Assembly (NCBI GenBank): GCA_017620255.1
Contig: JAFZQU010000038.1
Coordinates: 1 to 64,000, forward strand
Direction: 5' to 3'
Source of the DNA: Lachnospiraceae bacterium
GTDB taxonomy: Bacteria > Bacillota > Clostridia > Lachnospirales > Lachnospiraceae
DNA length: 64,000 nucleotides
Below the pieces are notes generated by a model that worked only from the letters and a program-made list of their open reading frames with translations, had not been told where the DNA came from and searched no databases. A program made the translations under genes and the position numbers. Of this stretch, positions 33,807-42,882 are shown one piece after another; the stretch's first letter is position 1; every line of letters begins with the position of its first letter.

Positions 33807-36800
33807 TCAGATTCCCATCATGGAAAACGTGAATTCCGGTTTCTTATCCGTGTCGATCAGGTATTCCGGGTGTGTCAGTGCTCCCCAGGAATCATCGCCG
33901 CCGATCCCCATCTGCGCCATCGCCACGCGTACATAGGTATAGTGGATATCCGGCAGTTCAAACGGATGGACTGCATTCTCCAGTTCATGCGGCGTATACG
34001 GCAGGGCCGAAACGTTCAGATCCTGTCCGAAAAACGCGAGTCCGTGACCGTGCATATCCTTCACAAATGCGTACCTGACGCCTGCATGATTTCCGCATTC
34101 CTGCGGCACAAGGTATTCCGGCAGGTTTGTAACGGGAGCCGTAAAGATACCGAGTCTGCTGCCGCTCATCCTGTCTGCGTAAGTCTCCTCCGGTCCGTAT
34201 CCGTACCAGGTGAGGCTGTCATAGTCCGCATCCATTTTGATGAGTACGCCAAACTCCGGCATATCGCCAAGTTCCGCAACCGGGTCATAGGAAAGCGTAC
34301 CATCGATCCGGCCGTTTGCATGCACCTTATATGTCAGCATACAACTGCTCTCCGGCGTGGTCGGCATCCTGTATGTGAACCGTATCGTAACCGTATCCTC
34401 TGTCTCTTCAAGGATCTCCGGAACCGTATATTGCATCTCTGCATCCGGGTCCTTGTCGCGGGAAACGTTCGAGAGATAAAGGGATGCGATCTTCCATTGC
34501 GCATACCGGTATGGCATCGCGTTTCCGCGGTCATTGTCGGTCGGTGCCCTCCAGAAATTGGGCCGGATCATTCCCTTTAACAGTTCCCTGCCGCCTGCGC
34601 GGTAAGAAACAAGGCCACCCGTGAGATAGGAAAAAAGCACTTCGAAATGCGCGCCTTTTACCCCGAGATTGTCATATCCGTGTATCACCTGCATCCGGCC
34701 TGCCGCCTGATGACAAAGAGGGCCCTGAAGGTTTGCACTGCCGATACCTGCCCTTGCAAAGATATCCGCAGGAAGTTCTGCCTGCTCTTCTGCCATCTGA
34801 ACCGTGAACACCTTCTGGTCAAACGCGACCTCATGTCCGGCCGGCGCATAGATCGTCTCTTCCCGCTGCCTGAACGAAACGGTCAGTGCATACTCACCGT
34901 CCTCTTTCGGCATCTCAAACGGGAACCGGTATGTTTCCTCGGATAACGGCTGGACGTGTGTTGCAACCTCCGCACAGGTAACCTGTCTGCCTTCTTTTTC
35001 CAGTATGACCACGCAGGCAAAAGCACTGCTGTCCGTAAACAGATTCCGGTTGATGACCGTAAACGAATCCTGCTCAAAGTTTACAAACAGATTCTGGTAA
35101 TTGTACTTTACCGTCTGCATCTTCGGTGACGGCTTTCTGGTCCTGCCATATACGATGCCGTTACCGGAGAAGTTTCCGTCATTCGGATATTCGTCAAAAT
35201 CACCGCCGTAAGCCTGATATTCCCTGCCGAAGCGGTCTTTCTTTGTAATGGACTGGTCGATATAATCCCAGATAAAACCGCCCTGATACAGTTCATCCGT
35301 TTCCGTCAGGATCCGGTATGCATCCATATCCCCGCAGGAATTCCCCATTGCATGCATGTATTCGCAGGAAATGAGCGGTTTCTCACGATGTTCCGAAAGC
35401 CATTCTTTCAGTTCCGGAACCGGCAGATACATCCGGCTTTCAATGTCCGTCGTATCTTCATATCTTCTGTCATGGGCGATCCCTTCGTAGTGTACCGGAC
35501 GCGAAGGATCGAGTTTGCGGAACAGCTGCGCCATACTTTGGATCACACTGCCGCCAAACGACTCGTTTCCGCAGGACCAGATCAGTACGGACGGATGATT
35601 TTTATCCCGTTCGTAACAGGACCGTACGCGGTCAAGCAGCATCGGCTCCCACTCTTTGCGGTCTCCGGGGATCACATCCTCTAACGGGATCTGCCCCCTT
35701 ACATAGGCATCCCATGCGCCGTGCGTCTCCATGTTGTTTTCCGCGATCAGGTAGATGCCGTAAAGGTCGCAGAGGTCATAGAGCATCTCGTCATTCGGGT
35801 AATGGGAAGTACGGATCGCATTGATGTTGTTTTGTTTCATCGTTTTCAGATCCGTGATCAGCGCATTCCTGTCGGGAACCCTTCCCTGCGTGCAGGAAAA
35901 CTCATGCCGGTTGACGCCTTTGAAGACGATGCGTTTTCCGTTCAGACGCATCACGGAATTCACGATCTCAAAACGTCTGAAACCGACCTTCTGTTCAATG
36001 AGCTCAGCCACATTTCCGTTATCCGAAAGCACTTCGATCAGGAGTGTATACAGTGCGGGATCCTCCGCCGACCACGGCCTGACAGGCTCCACGGGGATGG
36101 ATACTTCCGTGTTCAGATCGAGTTTCACCTGGCGCGCCTCGATCATCTCACCCCTGCCGTCTTTACCGGGCGCAAACAGCGCAATGCGCGCGCCTGCTTT
36201 CCCGGTCATGCGCAGTTTTGCATACAGCATGGCCCGTGTATAGTCATCCGAAAGATCCGTGTCGATCTTTAGGTCAAACACGTGCACCTTCGGCGTCGTA
36301 TACAGGAACACATCACGAAAGATGCCGGAAAATCTGTAGAAATCCTGGTCTTCGCACCAGCTCCCGGCACTGAAACGGTACACCTGTACCGCCAGTTTGT
36401 TGTCTTTTTTGCGGATATAGGGACTTAAGTCAAAATCAGACGGTGTGAAGCTGTCCGATGCATAGCCTACATATTCGCCGTTCAGCCAAAGCGCAAACGC
36501 ACTTTCCACACCCTGAAAAGAGATATAGACTCTCGATCTGTCGAAGTTTTCCGGCAGGTCAAAGAAGTTTACATAACTTCCTACCGGGTTCCAGTCTACC
36601 GGGATCTCACCGGGTGAGATCTCCGCATGGCCATCCCAGGGCCACTGCTTGTTCACATAGGCCGGCACTCCGTAGCCTTCCATCTGGATGTGCGCCGGAA
36701 CACGGATATCCCTAAACGCACTGATATCATAGGACGGTTTTTCAAAGCCCTGTGGTGCCGATGCGATATTGCTTGCATAGTGAAATTTCCAGAAACCGTT

Positions 36801-36938
36801 TAAAGACATGCAGAAGCCGGAGCGCTCGCTCCTAAGCTCCTGTTCATTCTGATAGAATCTGTGCGGACTGTGCGCTTCGATCCTGTTTTCCGCATAAAAC
36901 AGGGGATCTTTGATTTTGCCTGTATCAAATCTGTTCAT
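33807..36938 (-). CDS. lacZ: Beta-galactosidase, glycoside hydrolase family 2
   Basis: 1043 residues, the size of E. coli LacZ, with the same five-domain plan and no signal peptide, so probably cytoplasmic. Jelly-roll start NRFDTGKIKDPLFYAENRI; barrel with GVNRHEFS, NAIRTSHYPN, the acid/base Glu in WSCGNESFGG and the nucleophile Glu in LISCEYMHAMGNSCG; the C-terminal domain ends WGALTHPEYLID. It cleaves lactose and related beta-galactosides. It lies 17 bases after a helix-turn-helix gene and no transporter is adjacent. Confidence 0.95.
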   Translation of the reverse strand: MNRFDTGKIKDPLFYAENRIEAHSPHRFYQNEQELRSERSGFCMSLNGFWKFHYASNIASAPQGFEKPSYDISAFRDIRVPAHIQMEGYGVPAYVNKQWPWDGHAEISPGEIPVDWNPVGSYVNFFDLPENFDRSRVYISFQGVESAFALWLNGEYVGYASDSFTPSDFDLSPYIRKKDNKLAVQVYRFSAGSWCEDQDFYRFSGIFRDVFLYTTPKVHVFDLKIDTDLSDDYTRAMLYAKLRMTGKAGARIALFAPGKDGRGEMIEARQVKLDLNTEVSIPVEPVRPWSAEDPALYTLLIEVLSDNGNVAELIEQKVGFRRFEIVNSVMRLNGKRIVFKGVNRHEFSCTQGRVPDRNALITDLKTMKQNNINAIRTSHYPNDEMLYDLCDLYGIYLIAENNMETHGAWDAYVRGQIPLEDVIPGDRKEWEPMLLDRVRSCYERDKNHPSVLIWSCGNESFGGSVIQSMAQLFRKLDPSRPVHYEGIAHDRRYEDTTDIESRMYLPVPELKEWLSEHREKPLISCEYMHAMGNSCGDMDAYRILTETDELYQGGFIWDYIDQSITKKDRFGREYQAYGGDFDEYPNDGNFSGNGIVYGRTRKPSPKMQTVKYNYQNLFVNFEQDSFTVINRNLFTDSSAFACVVILEKEGRQVTCAEVATHVQPLSEETYRFPFEMPKEDGEYALTVSFRQREETIYAPAGHEVAFDQKVFTVQMAEEQAELPADIFARAGIGSANLQGPLCHQAAGRMQVIHGYDNLGVKGAHFEVLFSYLTGGLVSYRAGGRELLKGMIRPNFWRAPTDNDRGNAMPYRYAQWKIASLYLSNVSRDKDPDAEMQYTVPEILEETEDTVTIRFTYRMPTTPESSCMLTYKVHANGRIDGTLSYDPVAELGDMPEFGVLIKMDADYDSLTWYGYGPEETYADRMSGSRLGIFTAPVTNLPEYLVPQECGNHAGVRYAFVKDMHGHGLAFFGQDLNVSALPYTPHELENAVHPFELPDIHYTYVRVAMAQMGIGGDDSWGALTHPEYLIDTDKKPEFTFSMMGI

Positions 36939-36955
36939 ACGCTATGATCGTGTGT

Positions 36956-37735
36956 TTACGCGAAGATCCCGAAGGAATCCGAAACATAATTGACGAAAGG
37001 ATGCGAGATCAGCATGAGTTCGATCTGCTCTCTGCCCTTTGTGTTGCAGTTTACGCGTACGTCTTTTTCCCCGTCGGAGAAGTCGATGTGATAAAGATTC
37101 TTGTCCGCCTCATCCTGCGAAAATTCCGCAGATCTGTAGTTGCTGATGTATGCAAATTCTTCCGGCAGGCCGGTAAGATCCGTATCCCATTCGTATCTGG
37201 CGCCACGGTATCCTCTTACCGGGATCTCCGTCAGCTCCGGAATGCGCCATTCCGCGCCGTTTTTGACAGCCGTACGCAGCTTGCCCCTGCGGATCCACTG
37301 TCTGACAGTGACCGGAAGCACGTTGTTGCGCTTGGCAAACTCGTCCACCGTGAGCATCCCCGCTTTGACGCTGAGTAACGGAAGCGTCGCATCCACATCG
37401 GAATCCTCGATCTCACGCTCACTGCTGAATGTCACGGAAGTATAGTGTTCGAGGTTTAAGGTGATCGCCGTACTTGCGATCTCGAACGAAAAAGCCCACC
37501 AGTCGGCAGGTGCCGTAAACAGGGGAGATTTGTCGATCTTTCGCTCAAAACGGCCGAGCATCTCGATCAGCGTGCGCAGGAACGGTGTCCTTGCAAGATC
37601 GGCGTCCTCGAGTTCCTCCTGTGCGGACTCGATCTGCCAGTGTATATTGGTCAGAATGTCTGCTTTTTCCATCATGACCTGACTGTGAAACAATTCCAGT
37701 GCTGCATCTTCGCTGATATTGAGATTGTATTTCAT
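36956..37735 (-). CDS. Helix-turn-helix protein preceding lacZ
   Basis: 259 residues. The middle (about 128-165) is a MerR/excisionase-like DNA-binding domain: LTVDEFAKRNNVLPVTVRQWIRRGKLRTAV. The N-terminal 125 residues are acidic and helical, and the C-terminal 90 residues are a mixed alpha/beta region; neither matches a family I know. Being co-transcribed with lacZ suggests, but does not prove, a regulatory role. The start ATG has GGAG upstream. Confidence 0.65.
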   Translation of the reverse strand: MKYNLNISEDAALELFHSQVMMEKADILTNIHWQIESAQEELEDADLARTPFLRTLIEMLGRFERKIDKSPLFTAPADWWAFSFEIASTAITLNLEHYTSVTFSSEREIEDSDVDATLPLLSVKAGMLTVDEFAKRNNVLPVTVRQWIRRGKLRTAVKNGAEWRIPELTEIPVRGYRGARYEWDTDLTGLPEEFAYISNYRSAEFSQDEADKNLYHIDFSDGEKDVRVNCNTKGREQIELMLISHPFVNYVSDSFGIFA

Positions 37736-37784
37736 ACTCTGTCTCCTTTTTTATTCCGCAGTGCTTTTTTCAAATGGTCTTCGT

Positions 37785-38630
37785 CTATTCCTTACGGATA
37801 AACAGTACGCCGATCGTACCCGGTCCGCAGTGGGTGCTGATCGTGCAGCTTGCCATGGTTTCGCAGACTTCCGTAAAAGGCTGTAATTCATGAATGGTTT
37901 CGACGGCAGCCGCCACCGTCTCATCCGGCATTTTCGTGTGCGTCACAAAGATCCTGGTAAGGTCAAGATCCTCTCTTCCTTCGATCTGATCCCGGACATA
38001 ATCCCGCAGACAATGTACAAAATTGCCGCGGTATTTTTTCCCAACACCCATCTTCCCATCCTTCACTTCAATACAGGGGCGCAGTCTCAGCATATTGGCA
38101 CCAAGTGCGGCGATCGAGGAACACCTGCCGCCTTTGCGCAGGTACGATAAATGCTCCAGAATAAAACTCGCTTCTACGCGTCCGGTCAGATCGTTCAGAT
38201 ATGCCACGATCTCCTCCGCGCCCTTTCCTTCTGCTGCCAGTCTGCAGGCTTCCATCACGACCAGACCGTGTCCGGTCGAAAGATTCCTGGAATCCACGAC
38301 ATATACGTTGTCATGGTCTTCCGCCGCGATGCAGGCATTCTGATAGCAGGACGAAAAATCCGCGGAGATGTTGATATGGATCACAAAATCGTATTCCGCA
38401 GCCCATTTTTCAAAGTAGGTCCCGTACTCATCCGGATTGACCGCAGCCGTTTTCGCAAGTTCGCCGCCGCCATCCACATAGGCGTAGATATCATCCGGCA
38501 CGATGTCCACACCGTCCACATGCTCCTCTCCGCCCAGTTCAATATGCAGCGGGATGATACCGATCCTGTTCTCTTCGATCTGCTCCCTGCTCAGGTCACA
38601 GGTCGAATCTGCCGAGATAATGTAACGCAT
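37785..38630 (-). CDS. DegV family fatty-acid-binding protein
   Basis: 281 residues of the DegV/FakB fold that holds a fatty acid for the kinase FakA. Motifs: IISADSTCDLS at the start, FVIHINISADFSSCYQNA with the Ser that contacts the carboxylate, VVDSRNLSTGHGLVV, and the last-third signature ISTHCGPGTIGV. The frame opens at 38744 inside the tRNA gene; the ATG at 38630, with GAGGG upstream, is the correct start. The matching kinase is not in the window, though a lone FakA-like C-terminal domain is (7423-7713). Confidence 0.93.
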   Translation of the reverse strand: MRYIISADSTCDLSREQIEENRIGIIPLHIELGGEEHVDGVDIVPDDIYAYVDGGGELAKTAAVNPDEYGTYFEKWAAEYDFVIHINISADFSSCYQNACIAAEDHDNVYVVDSRNLSTGHGLVVMEACRLAAEGKGAEEIVAYLNDLTGRVEASFILEHLSYLRKGGRCSSIAALGANMLRLRPCIEVKDGKMGVGKKYRGNFVHCLRDYVRDQIEGREDLDLTRIFVTHTKMPDETVAAAVETIHELQPFTEVCETMASCTISTHCGPGTIGVLFIRKE

Positions 38631-38672
38631 CCATCCACCCTCATAGATCATCGCATTTTTAGAATTCTTTGT

Positions 38673-38699
38673 TTTAAAAAAGTCCCTTGACGGGACTTT
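38673..38699 (-). terminator. Terminator of the tRNA-Thr unit
   Basis: AAAGTCCC-GTCAA-GGGACTTT on the minus strand followed by TTTTAAAAC, 4 bases after the tRNA. Confidence 0.88.
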
Positions 38700-38702
38700 G
38701 CG

Positions 38703-38775
38703 TGCTGACGACGGGAATCGAACCCATGACCTCCGCACTACCAATGCGGTGCGCTACCTACTGTGCCACGTCAGC
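38703..38775 (-). tRNA. tRNA-Thr (anticodon GGT)
   Basis: Cloverleaf with acceptor GCTGACG/CGTCAGC, discriminator A, anticodon stem CCGCA/TGCGG around TTGGTAG, and T loop GTTCGAT. No CCA is encoded. It has its own promoter (38889-38917), a leader of about 105 bases with two palindromes, and a terminator immediately after. Confidence 0.96.
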
Positions 38776-38779
38776 ATAT

Positions 38780-38846
38780 GAAGCAATTACGAAGTGATTG
38801 CTTCGTAACACCCCGACTCGCGCGCAGCGCGACCTGCATGTCGGGG
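38780..38846 (-). repeat. Paired palindromes in the tRNA-Thr leader
   Basis: Palindrome one (38780-38804) has 11-bp arms, one G-T wobble and a GAA loop. Palindrome two (38811-38846) has an outer CCCCGAC/GTCGGGG stem, an inner stem TCGCGC-GCA-GCGCGA that abuts one side, and a 7-base bulge on the other. Both lie between the promoter and the tRNA. The same two shapes recur between tRNA-Val and tRNA-Met. Confidence 0.75.
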
Positions 38847-38888
38847 GATTCCTTACTCATTTGAAGTGGTTTCGTAACAAACTAACTT

Positions 38889-38917
38889 ATTTTATCATGC
38901 CGCCTGCTCTCTGTCAA
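38889..38917 (-). promoter_or_regulatory. Promoter of tRNA-Thr
   Basis: TTGACA (38912-38917), 17-base spacer, TAAAAT (38889-38894) preceded by TGA. The -35 lies 4 bases past the stop codon of the ECF gene. Confidence 0.85.
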
Positions 38918-38920
38918 TTT

Positions 38921-39475
38921 TCACGGCAGCCTGTTCCGGAACCTGTGAAGGGCCCCGAGAAGCGATGGCATCAGCAGGGCGAAAGCGACCGCTTTTGCCA
39001 CGGCAACGATGCTTCGCTGCACGATCCCGCTCAACACAAACACAAGGCCCGATTTGCCCACCACCGACGGAAAGAGTTCCGCATACAGGTACAGGGACAC
39101 GGTGTTCAGCAGAAAGATCAGGATCTCCATCGCTGCCACGATGAAGCGGATCTGTTTTCTCGTATTGTAGTATTTGTATTTCCGGGCATACAGCCCGCAG
39201 ACCAGACCGATGATGCCGTACGGGATCACCCAGAGCGGCGTGGATGCTTCCAGCCCGTATCTTAAGAACTGATAGAGAAATGTTCCGATCAGGCCGACCA
39301 GCGCACCGTCGAGCGGTCCGAACAGGAGCGCTGCCACCAGCACCGGCAGGCTCTCAAAAGACAGTTTGAAATTAAAAAGATCCAATGCGAAATACCCGAG
39401 TACCGCGCACATGGCAGCCAGCATGGCATCCGTCGTCAGTTGTATGGTTTGTCTTTTTTTCATTGTATCATCCAA
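38921..39475 (-). CDS. ECF transporter S component, folate-type
   Basis: 184 residues with five or six membrane helices, the substrate-capturing subunit of an energy-coupling-factor vitamin importer. The helix 1 pattern LTTDAMLAAMCAVLGY and the loop ALLFGPLDGALVGLIGTFLYQF fit the FolT-like group, so folate is the best guess. The shared ATPase/EcfT module must lie elsewhere. I looked for a THF riboswitch in the 96 bases upstream and could not see one. ATG at codon 5 is an alternative start. Confidence 0.8.
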   Translation of the reverse strand: MDDTMKKRQTIQLTTDAMLAAMCAVLGYFALDLFNFKLSFESLPVLVAALLFGPLDGALVGLIGTFLYQFLRYGLEASTPLWVIPYGIIGLVCGLYARKYKYYNTRKQIRFIVAAMEILIFLLNTVSLYLYAELFPSVVGKSGLVFVLSGIVQRSIVAVAKAVAFALLMPSLLGALHRFRNRLP

Positions 39476-39571
39476 TCGTTGTTTCTGTGATTTTGTCGTC
39501 TGCAGTTCATTTGCATTTTATCTGCGTTCTGTCAGCATACCACCAGCGTCCCCCGGACACCGCGGCGTTGT

Positions 39572-40198
39572 CTAGCGGTCCGCTTCCACGCAGGCCCTGA
39601 CTTTTTTCCGGATCCGCTGCAGGGCGTTATCGGTTGATTTTTCCTCACGGTCCAGAATATGCGCGATCTCAACATAATTCATGCCGTTTAGATAGAGCCA
39701 AAACACCTTTGTCTCCAGCGGACTCAAAACCTGCATGATCGCTTCGATCAGCAGTTCCACACGTTCCCTGTCGATGACTTTCTCTTCCGGGCTCTTCGTT
39801 GCCAGCGCCTGCAGGGATTCCGATATTTTCTCATCCCCCTCTTCTTCCGGCGCGGAAAGCGAAACATAGGAATTGAGCGGTGCGTGTTTCTTCCGTCTGG
39901 AATTCTCGATCGCACTCGCAAGATGTCTGGAAATGCAGATATTCGCAAAGGTCTTGAACGAAGCCCGATGACTTGCATCGTAGGATCTGATCGCCTTAAA
40001 GAGACCGATCATACCCTCCTGGATCAGGTCATCGCTGTCGGCTCCCGGCAGATACATCGACTTTGCATGCGCGCGGGCCAGTTCCTTGTATTTCTCCATC
40101 AGAAAATCGATCACCCGCACATCGCCGTTATGCAGCCGTTCGATCAGTTCCTCATCTGTGCAGTTGTTATATGGATCCTTGATTTTTACCTTACTCAT
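39572..40198 (-). CDS. sigH: RNA polymerase sigma factor SigH (Spo0H)
   Basis: 208-residue sigma-70 family factor for the transition to stationary phase, competence and sporulation entry. Region 2 is DSDDLIQEGMIGLFKAIRSYD with SFKTFANICISRHLASAIENSRRKKH; region 4 is LSPLETKVFWLYLNGMNYVEIAHIL. Its position downstream of rlmB, mrnC and cysS matches the conserved Firmicute cluster, although the rae1 gene usual between rlmB and sigH is missing. Confidence 0.94.
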   Translation of the reverse strand: MSKVKIKDPYNNCTDEELIERLHNGDVRVIDFLMEKYKELARAHAKSMYLPGADSDDLIQEGMIGLFKAIRSYDASHRASFKTFANICISRHLASAIENSRRKKHAPLNSYVSLSAPEEEGDEKISESLQALATKSPEEKVIDRERVELLIEAIMQVLSPLETKVFWLYLNGMNYVEIAHILDREEKSTDNALQRIRKKVRACVEADR

Positions 40199-40213
40199 CT
40201 TTCTTCCGCTTAT

Positions 40214-40954
40214 CTATTTCTTACGCATTCTCTGTCTTACGATCTCATAGGCGAGCACGCCCGTTGCGACCGAGGCGTTCAGGGAATCGATCGACCCGTT
40301 CATGGGGATCGCCGCCGTAAAATCGCAGTGGTCCCTGACCAGTCTGGATACGCCGCTTCCCTCGTTGCCGATCACAAGTCCGACAGGGCCCGTCAGATTC
40401 AGATCATACATCAGCTCGCCCTGCATATCGGCGCACACAAACCAGATCCCGCGTTCCTTCAGTTCTTCCATCGTACGTGTCAGGTTGTTCACCCTGGCTA
40501 CAGGCGTATAGTTCAGGGCGCCTGCGGATGCGCGCATGACGGTCGGCGTCAGTCCCACGGAGCGGTCCTTCGGGATCACAACCCCGTGTGCACCGGCAAG
40601 GTTTGCAGTCCGGATGATCGCGCCCAGATTATGCGGATCCTCCACATGGTCAAGCAGGATCAGGAACACGTCCTCTCCCTTTTCTTCCGCACTCTTCAGG
40701 ATCTCGTCCACTTCCGTATAGGTAAACGCCGCTGCGGCCGCGATGACACCCTGATGATGCCCCGTCTCGCTCATCTGGTCCAGACGCTGCTTATCCACAT
40801 ATTTGATGATCACATCCTGTTTTTTTGCTTCACGTTTGATCGTAAGGATGGGGCCGTCCTGACATCCGTCCAATACATAGAGCTTATCAATGCTTTTTCC
40901 GGCCCTGAGCGCTTCAATGACAGCATTGCGCCCTTCAATCTGATATTCGTCCAT
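40214..40954 (-). CDS. rlmB: 23S rRNA 2'-O-methyltransferase RlmB (SpoU/TrmH family)
   Basis: An N-terminal substrate-binding domain (EGRNAVIEALRAGKSIDKLYV) is followed by the knotted SPOUT domain. Motif 1 is LLDHVEDPHNLGAIIRTANLAG, motif 2 PVGLVIGNEGSGVSRLVRDHCD, motif 3 IPMNGSIDSLNASVATGVLAYE. It methylates the ribose of a guanosine in 23S rRNA. Between mrnC (35 bases) and sigH (15 bases). Confidence 0.94.
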   Translation of the reverse strand: MDEYQIEGRNAVIEALRAGKSIDKLYVLDGCQDGPILTIKREAKKQDVIIKYVDKQRLDQMSETGHHQGVIAAAAAFTYTEVDEILKSAEEKGEDVFLILLDHVEDPHNLGAIIRTANLAGAHGVVIPKDRSVGLTPTVMRASAGALNYTPVARVNNLTRTMEELKERGIWFVCADMQGELMYDLNLTGPVGLVIGNEGSGVSRLVRDHCDFTAAIPMNGSIDSLNASVATGVLAYEIVRQRMRKK

Positions 40955-40989
40955 TCTTTTTCCCGGTTTCCTGTTTTTCCCGATTACGA

Positions 40990-41427
40990 TCAGGCATCTT
41001 TTCCGTTGTCCGCATCAAGCACCGCATCGATGCCCAGACGGATCAGTTCGCAAAGGCGCTCTTCACATCCCGCAAGAAACAGATACCCCGTCAGCGCCTC
41101 GACGGCCGTAGCCTTGCGGTAATCCTCTTCCGATGCATATTTGGTTCCGTTCACGGATTTGGCGTTCCGGCCGCGCTTTAAGATATCCCCTTCTTCCTCC
41201 GTAATGATCTCCTTCCAGAGATCAAACATTTTAGCCTGGGATTCCGCACGCACCAGATGCGCAGAATAACTGTGCAGTTTTGCGCCCTGACAGTTGCCGC
41301 GCTCTATGATGACAGTCTTCACGACGGTCGCAAACACGCTGTCGCCGATAAAAGCAAGCGCCAACGGTGAATACGTCCGCAGATCAACTTTATGTAAACC
41401 AAATGCTTCATTGATGGAATTCAGCAT
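40990..41427 (-). CDS. mrnC: Mini-ribonuclease III
   Basis: 145 residues, an RNase III catalytic domain without the RNA-binding domain. Motif YSPLALAFIGDSVFATVVK with the metal-binding Asp, then KRGRNAKS, and KATAVEALTGYLFLAG with the second acidic site. In Firmicutes it matures 23S rRNA ends. 30 bases downstream of cysS. Confidence 0.94.
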   Translation of the reverse strand: MLNSINEAFGLHKVDLRTYSPLALAFIGDSVFATVVKTVIIERGNCQGAKLHSYSAHLVRAESQAKMFDLWKEIITEEEGDILKRGRNAKSVNGTKYASEEDYRKATAVEALTGYLFLAGCEERLCELIRLGIDAVLDADNGKDA

Positions 41428-41457
41428 GGTACAGACATTTCCTTTTCGCTTACCCTT

Positions 41458-42870
41458 TTAGTTTGCGCGATGCCACTTAACGCCTTCCCTGGTGTCTTCC
41501 AGGATGATCCCCATCTGCGTCAGTTCCTCACGGATCGCATCGGCTCTCGCAAAATCCTTATTCTTTCTGGCTGCCTGTCTCTCCGCGATCAGTGCCTCCA
41601 CCTTTTCATCCAGGGATTCCTCTTTACGGTCAACAATGAGTCCGCAGATATCGGTTAACATAACTAATTCTTCTTTCAATCCCGAAAGGTAGGCACGCGA
41701 GGATTCCTCAGACGTATTTGTATTGATGAACTTCACCAGATCAAAGATCGCCGTGATCGCATCCGCTGTGTTAAAATCATCATCCATGGCAGCATCAAAC
41801 TGCTCTACGAATCTTTTTGCCTCGGTAAGCTGCTTTTCTTCTTCGGCACTTAAGTCATCCTTTACGGCATTTTCGATCCCGTAATTCAAGTTCTTCGCAC
41901 AGGTCAGGATACGCTCTAAGGAATTCTTTGTCGATTCCATCAGGGCCGCCGAGAAATTCAGCGGGCTGCGGTAGTGTGCGCTGAGCATGAAGAACCGCAG
42001 GACCTGCAGATCGTAACTTTCCGAGATATCCCGGACCGTCTTGAAGTTACCGAGCGATTTGCTCATCTTCTTATTGTCGATATTTAAGAAGGCGTTATGC
42101 ATCCAGTATTTGGAGAATTCCTTGCCGTTTGCCGCCTCGGACTGCGCGATCTCGTTCTCATGATGCGGGAAGATCAGGTCCTCTCCGCCTGCATGGATAT
42201 CGATCTGTTCTCCCAGATACTTTCTGCTCATGACAGAGCATTCGATATGCCAGCCGGGTCTGCCGTCGCACCAGGGAGACTCCCAGTAAGGCTCTCCTTC
42301 CTTTTTCGGTTTCCAAAGGACAAAATCAAGCGGATCCTCTTTCTGGTCTTCACCGGTCACCAAGAGCGAGCGCATGCCGCCCTGCAGATCGTCTATGTTC
42401 TTATGCGACAGTTTCCCGTAACCCTTAAACTGACGAGTCCTGAAATAAACCGTGCCGTCTTTTGCAACATACGCATATCCTTTATCGATCAGTGTACGGA
42501 TCATCTCGATCATGCCGTCGATCTCTTCGGTGGCCTTCGGATGCGTTGTCGCAGGCTGCACGTTCATGCCGGCCATGTCTTTCTTGCATTCCTCGATATA
42601 GCGCTCGGAGATCACGGAAGCATCAACGCCCTCTTCTACGGCTTTTTTGATGATCTTGTCATCGACGTCCGTAAAGTTGGATACAAAGTTCACATCATAT
42701 CCTTTATGTGTCAGATAGCGTCTGACCGTATCAAACACGATCATCGGTCTCGCGTTTCCGATGTGGATGAGATTGTAAACGGTCGGACCGCAGACATACA
42801 TCCTGACTTTTCCTTCCTCAATGGGAACAAAATCCTCTTTCCGTCCGCTGAGTGTGTTATATATTTTCAT
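41458..42870 (-). CDS. cysS: Cysteinyl-tRNA synthetase
   Basis: Class I synthetase of 470 residues. The HIGH motif appears as HIGN in [18 protein letters not shown], and KMSKS as [11 protein letters not shown]. The zinc ligands are Cys29, Cys in WHIECSVMS and the His/Glu pair in [11 protein letters not shown]. The C-terminal anticodon domain is complete. 12 bases downstream of the MATE exporter gene, with no T-box leader in the gap. Confidence 0.96.
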   Translation of the reverse strand: MKIYNTLSGRKEDFVPIEEGKVRMYVCGPTVYNLIHIGNARPMIVFDTVRRYLTHKGYDVNFVSNFTDVDDKIIKKAVEEGVDASVISERYIEECKKDMAGMNVQPATTHPKATEEIDGMIEMIRTLIDKGYAYVAKDGTVYFRTRQFKGYGKLSHKNIDDLQGGMRSLLVTGEDQKEDPLDFVLWKPKKEGEPYWESPWCDGRPGWHIECSVMSRKYLGEQIDIHAGGEDLIFPHHENEIAQSEAANGKEFSKYWMHNAFLNIDNKKMSKSLGNFKTVRDISESYDLQVLRFFMLSAHYRSPLNFSAALMESTKNSLERILTCAKNLNYGIENAVKDDLSAEEEKQLTEAKRFVEQFDAAMDDDFNTADAITAIFDLVKFINTNTSEESSRAYLSGLKEELVMLTDICGLIVDRKEESLDEKVEALIAERQAARKNKDFARADAIREELTQMGIILEDTREGVKWHRAN

Positions 42871-42882
42871 AATGATCCCTCC

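Noticed and set aside
37785..38744. Longer DegV reading frame starting at 38744
   Set aside because: It would begin inside the tRNA-Thr gene and cross its terminator; the conserved DegV N-terminus starts at 38630.
39476..39571. THF riboswitch ahead of the folate-type ECF gene
   Set aside because: The conserved THF aptamer motifs are not visible in this 96-base gap.
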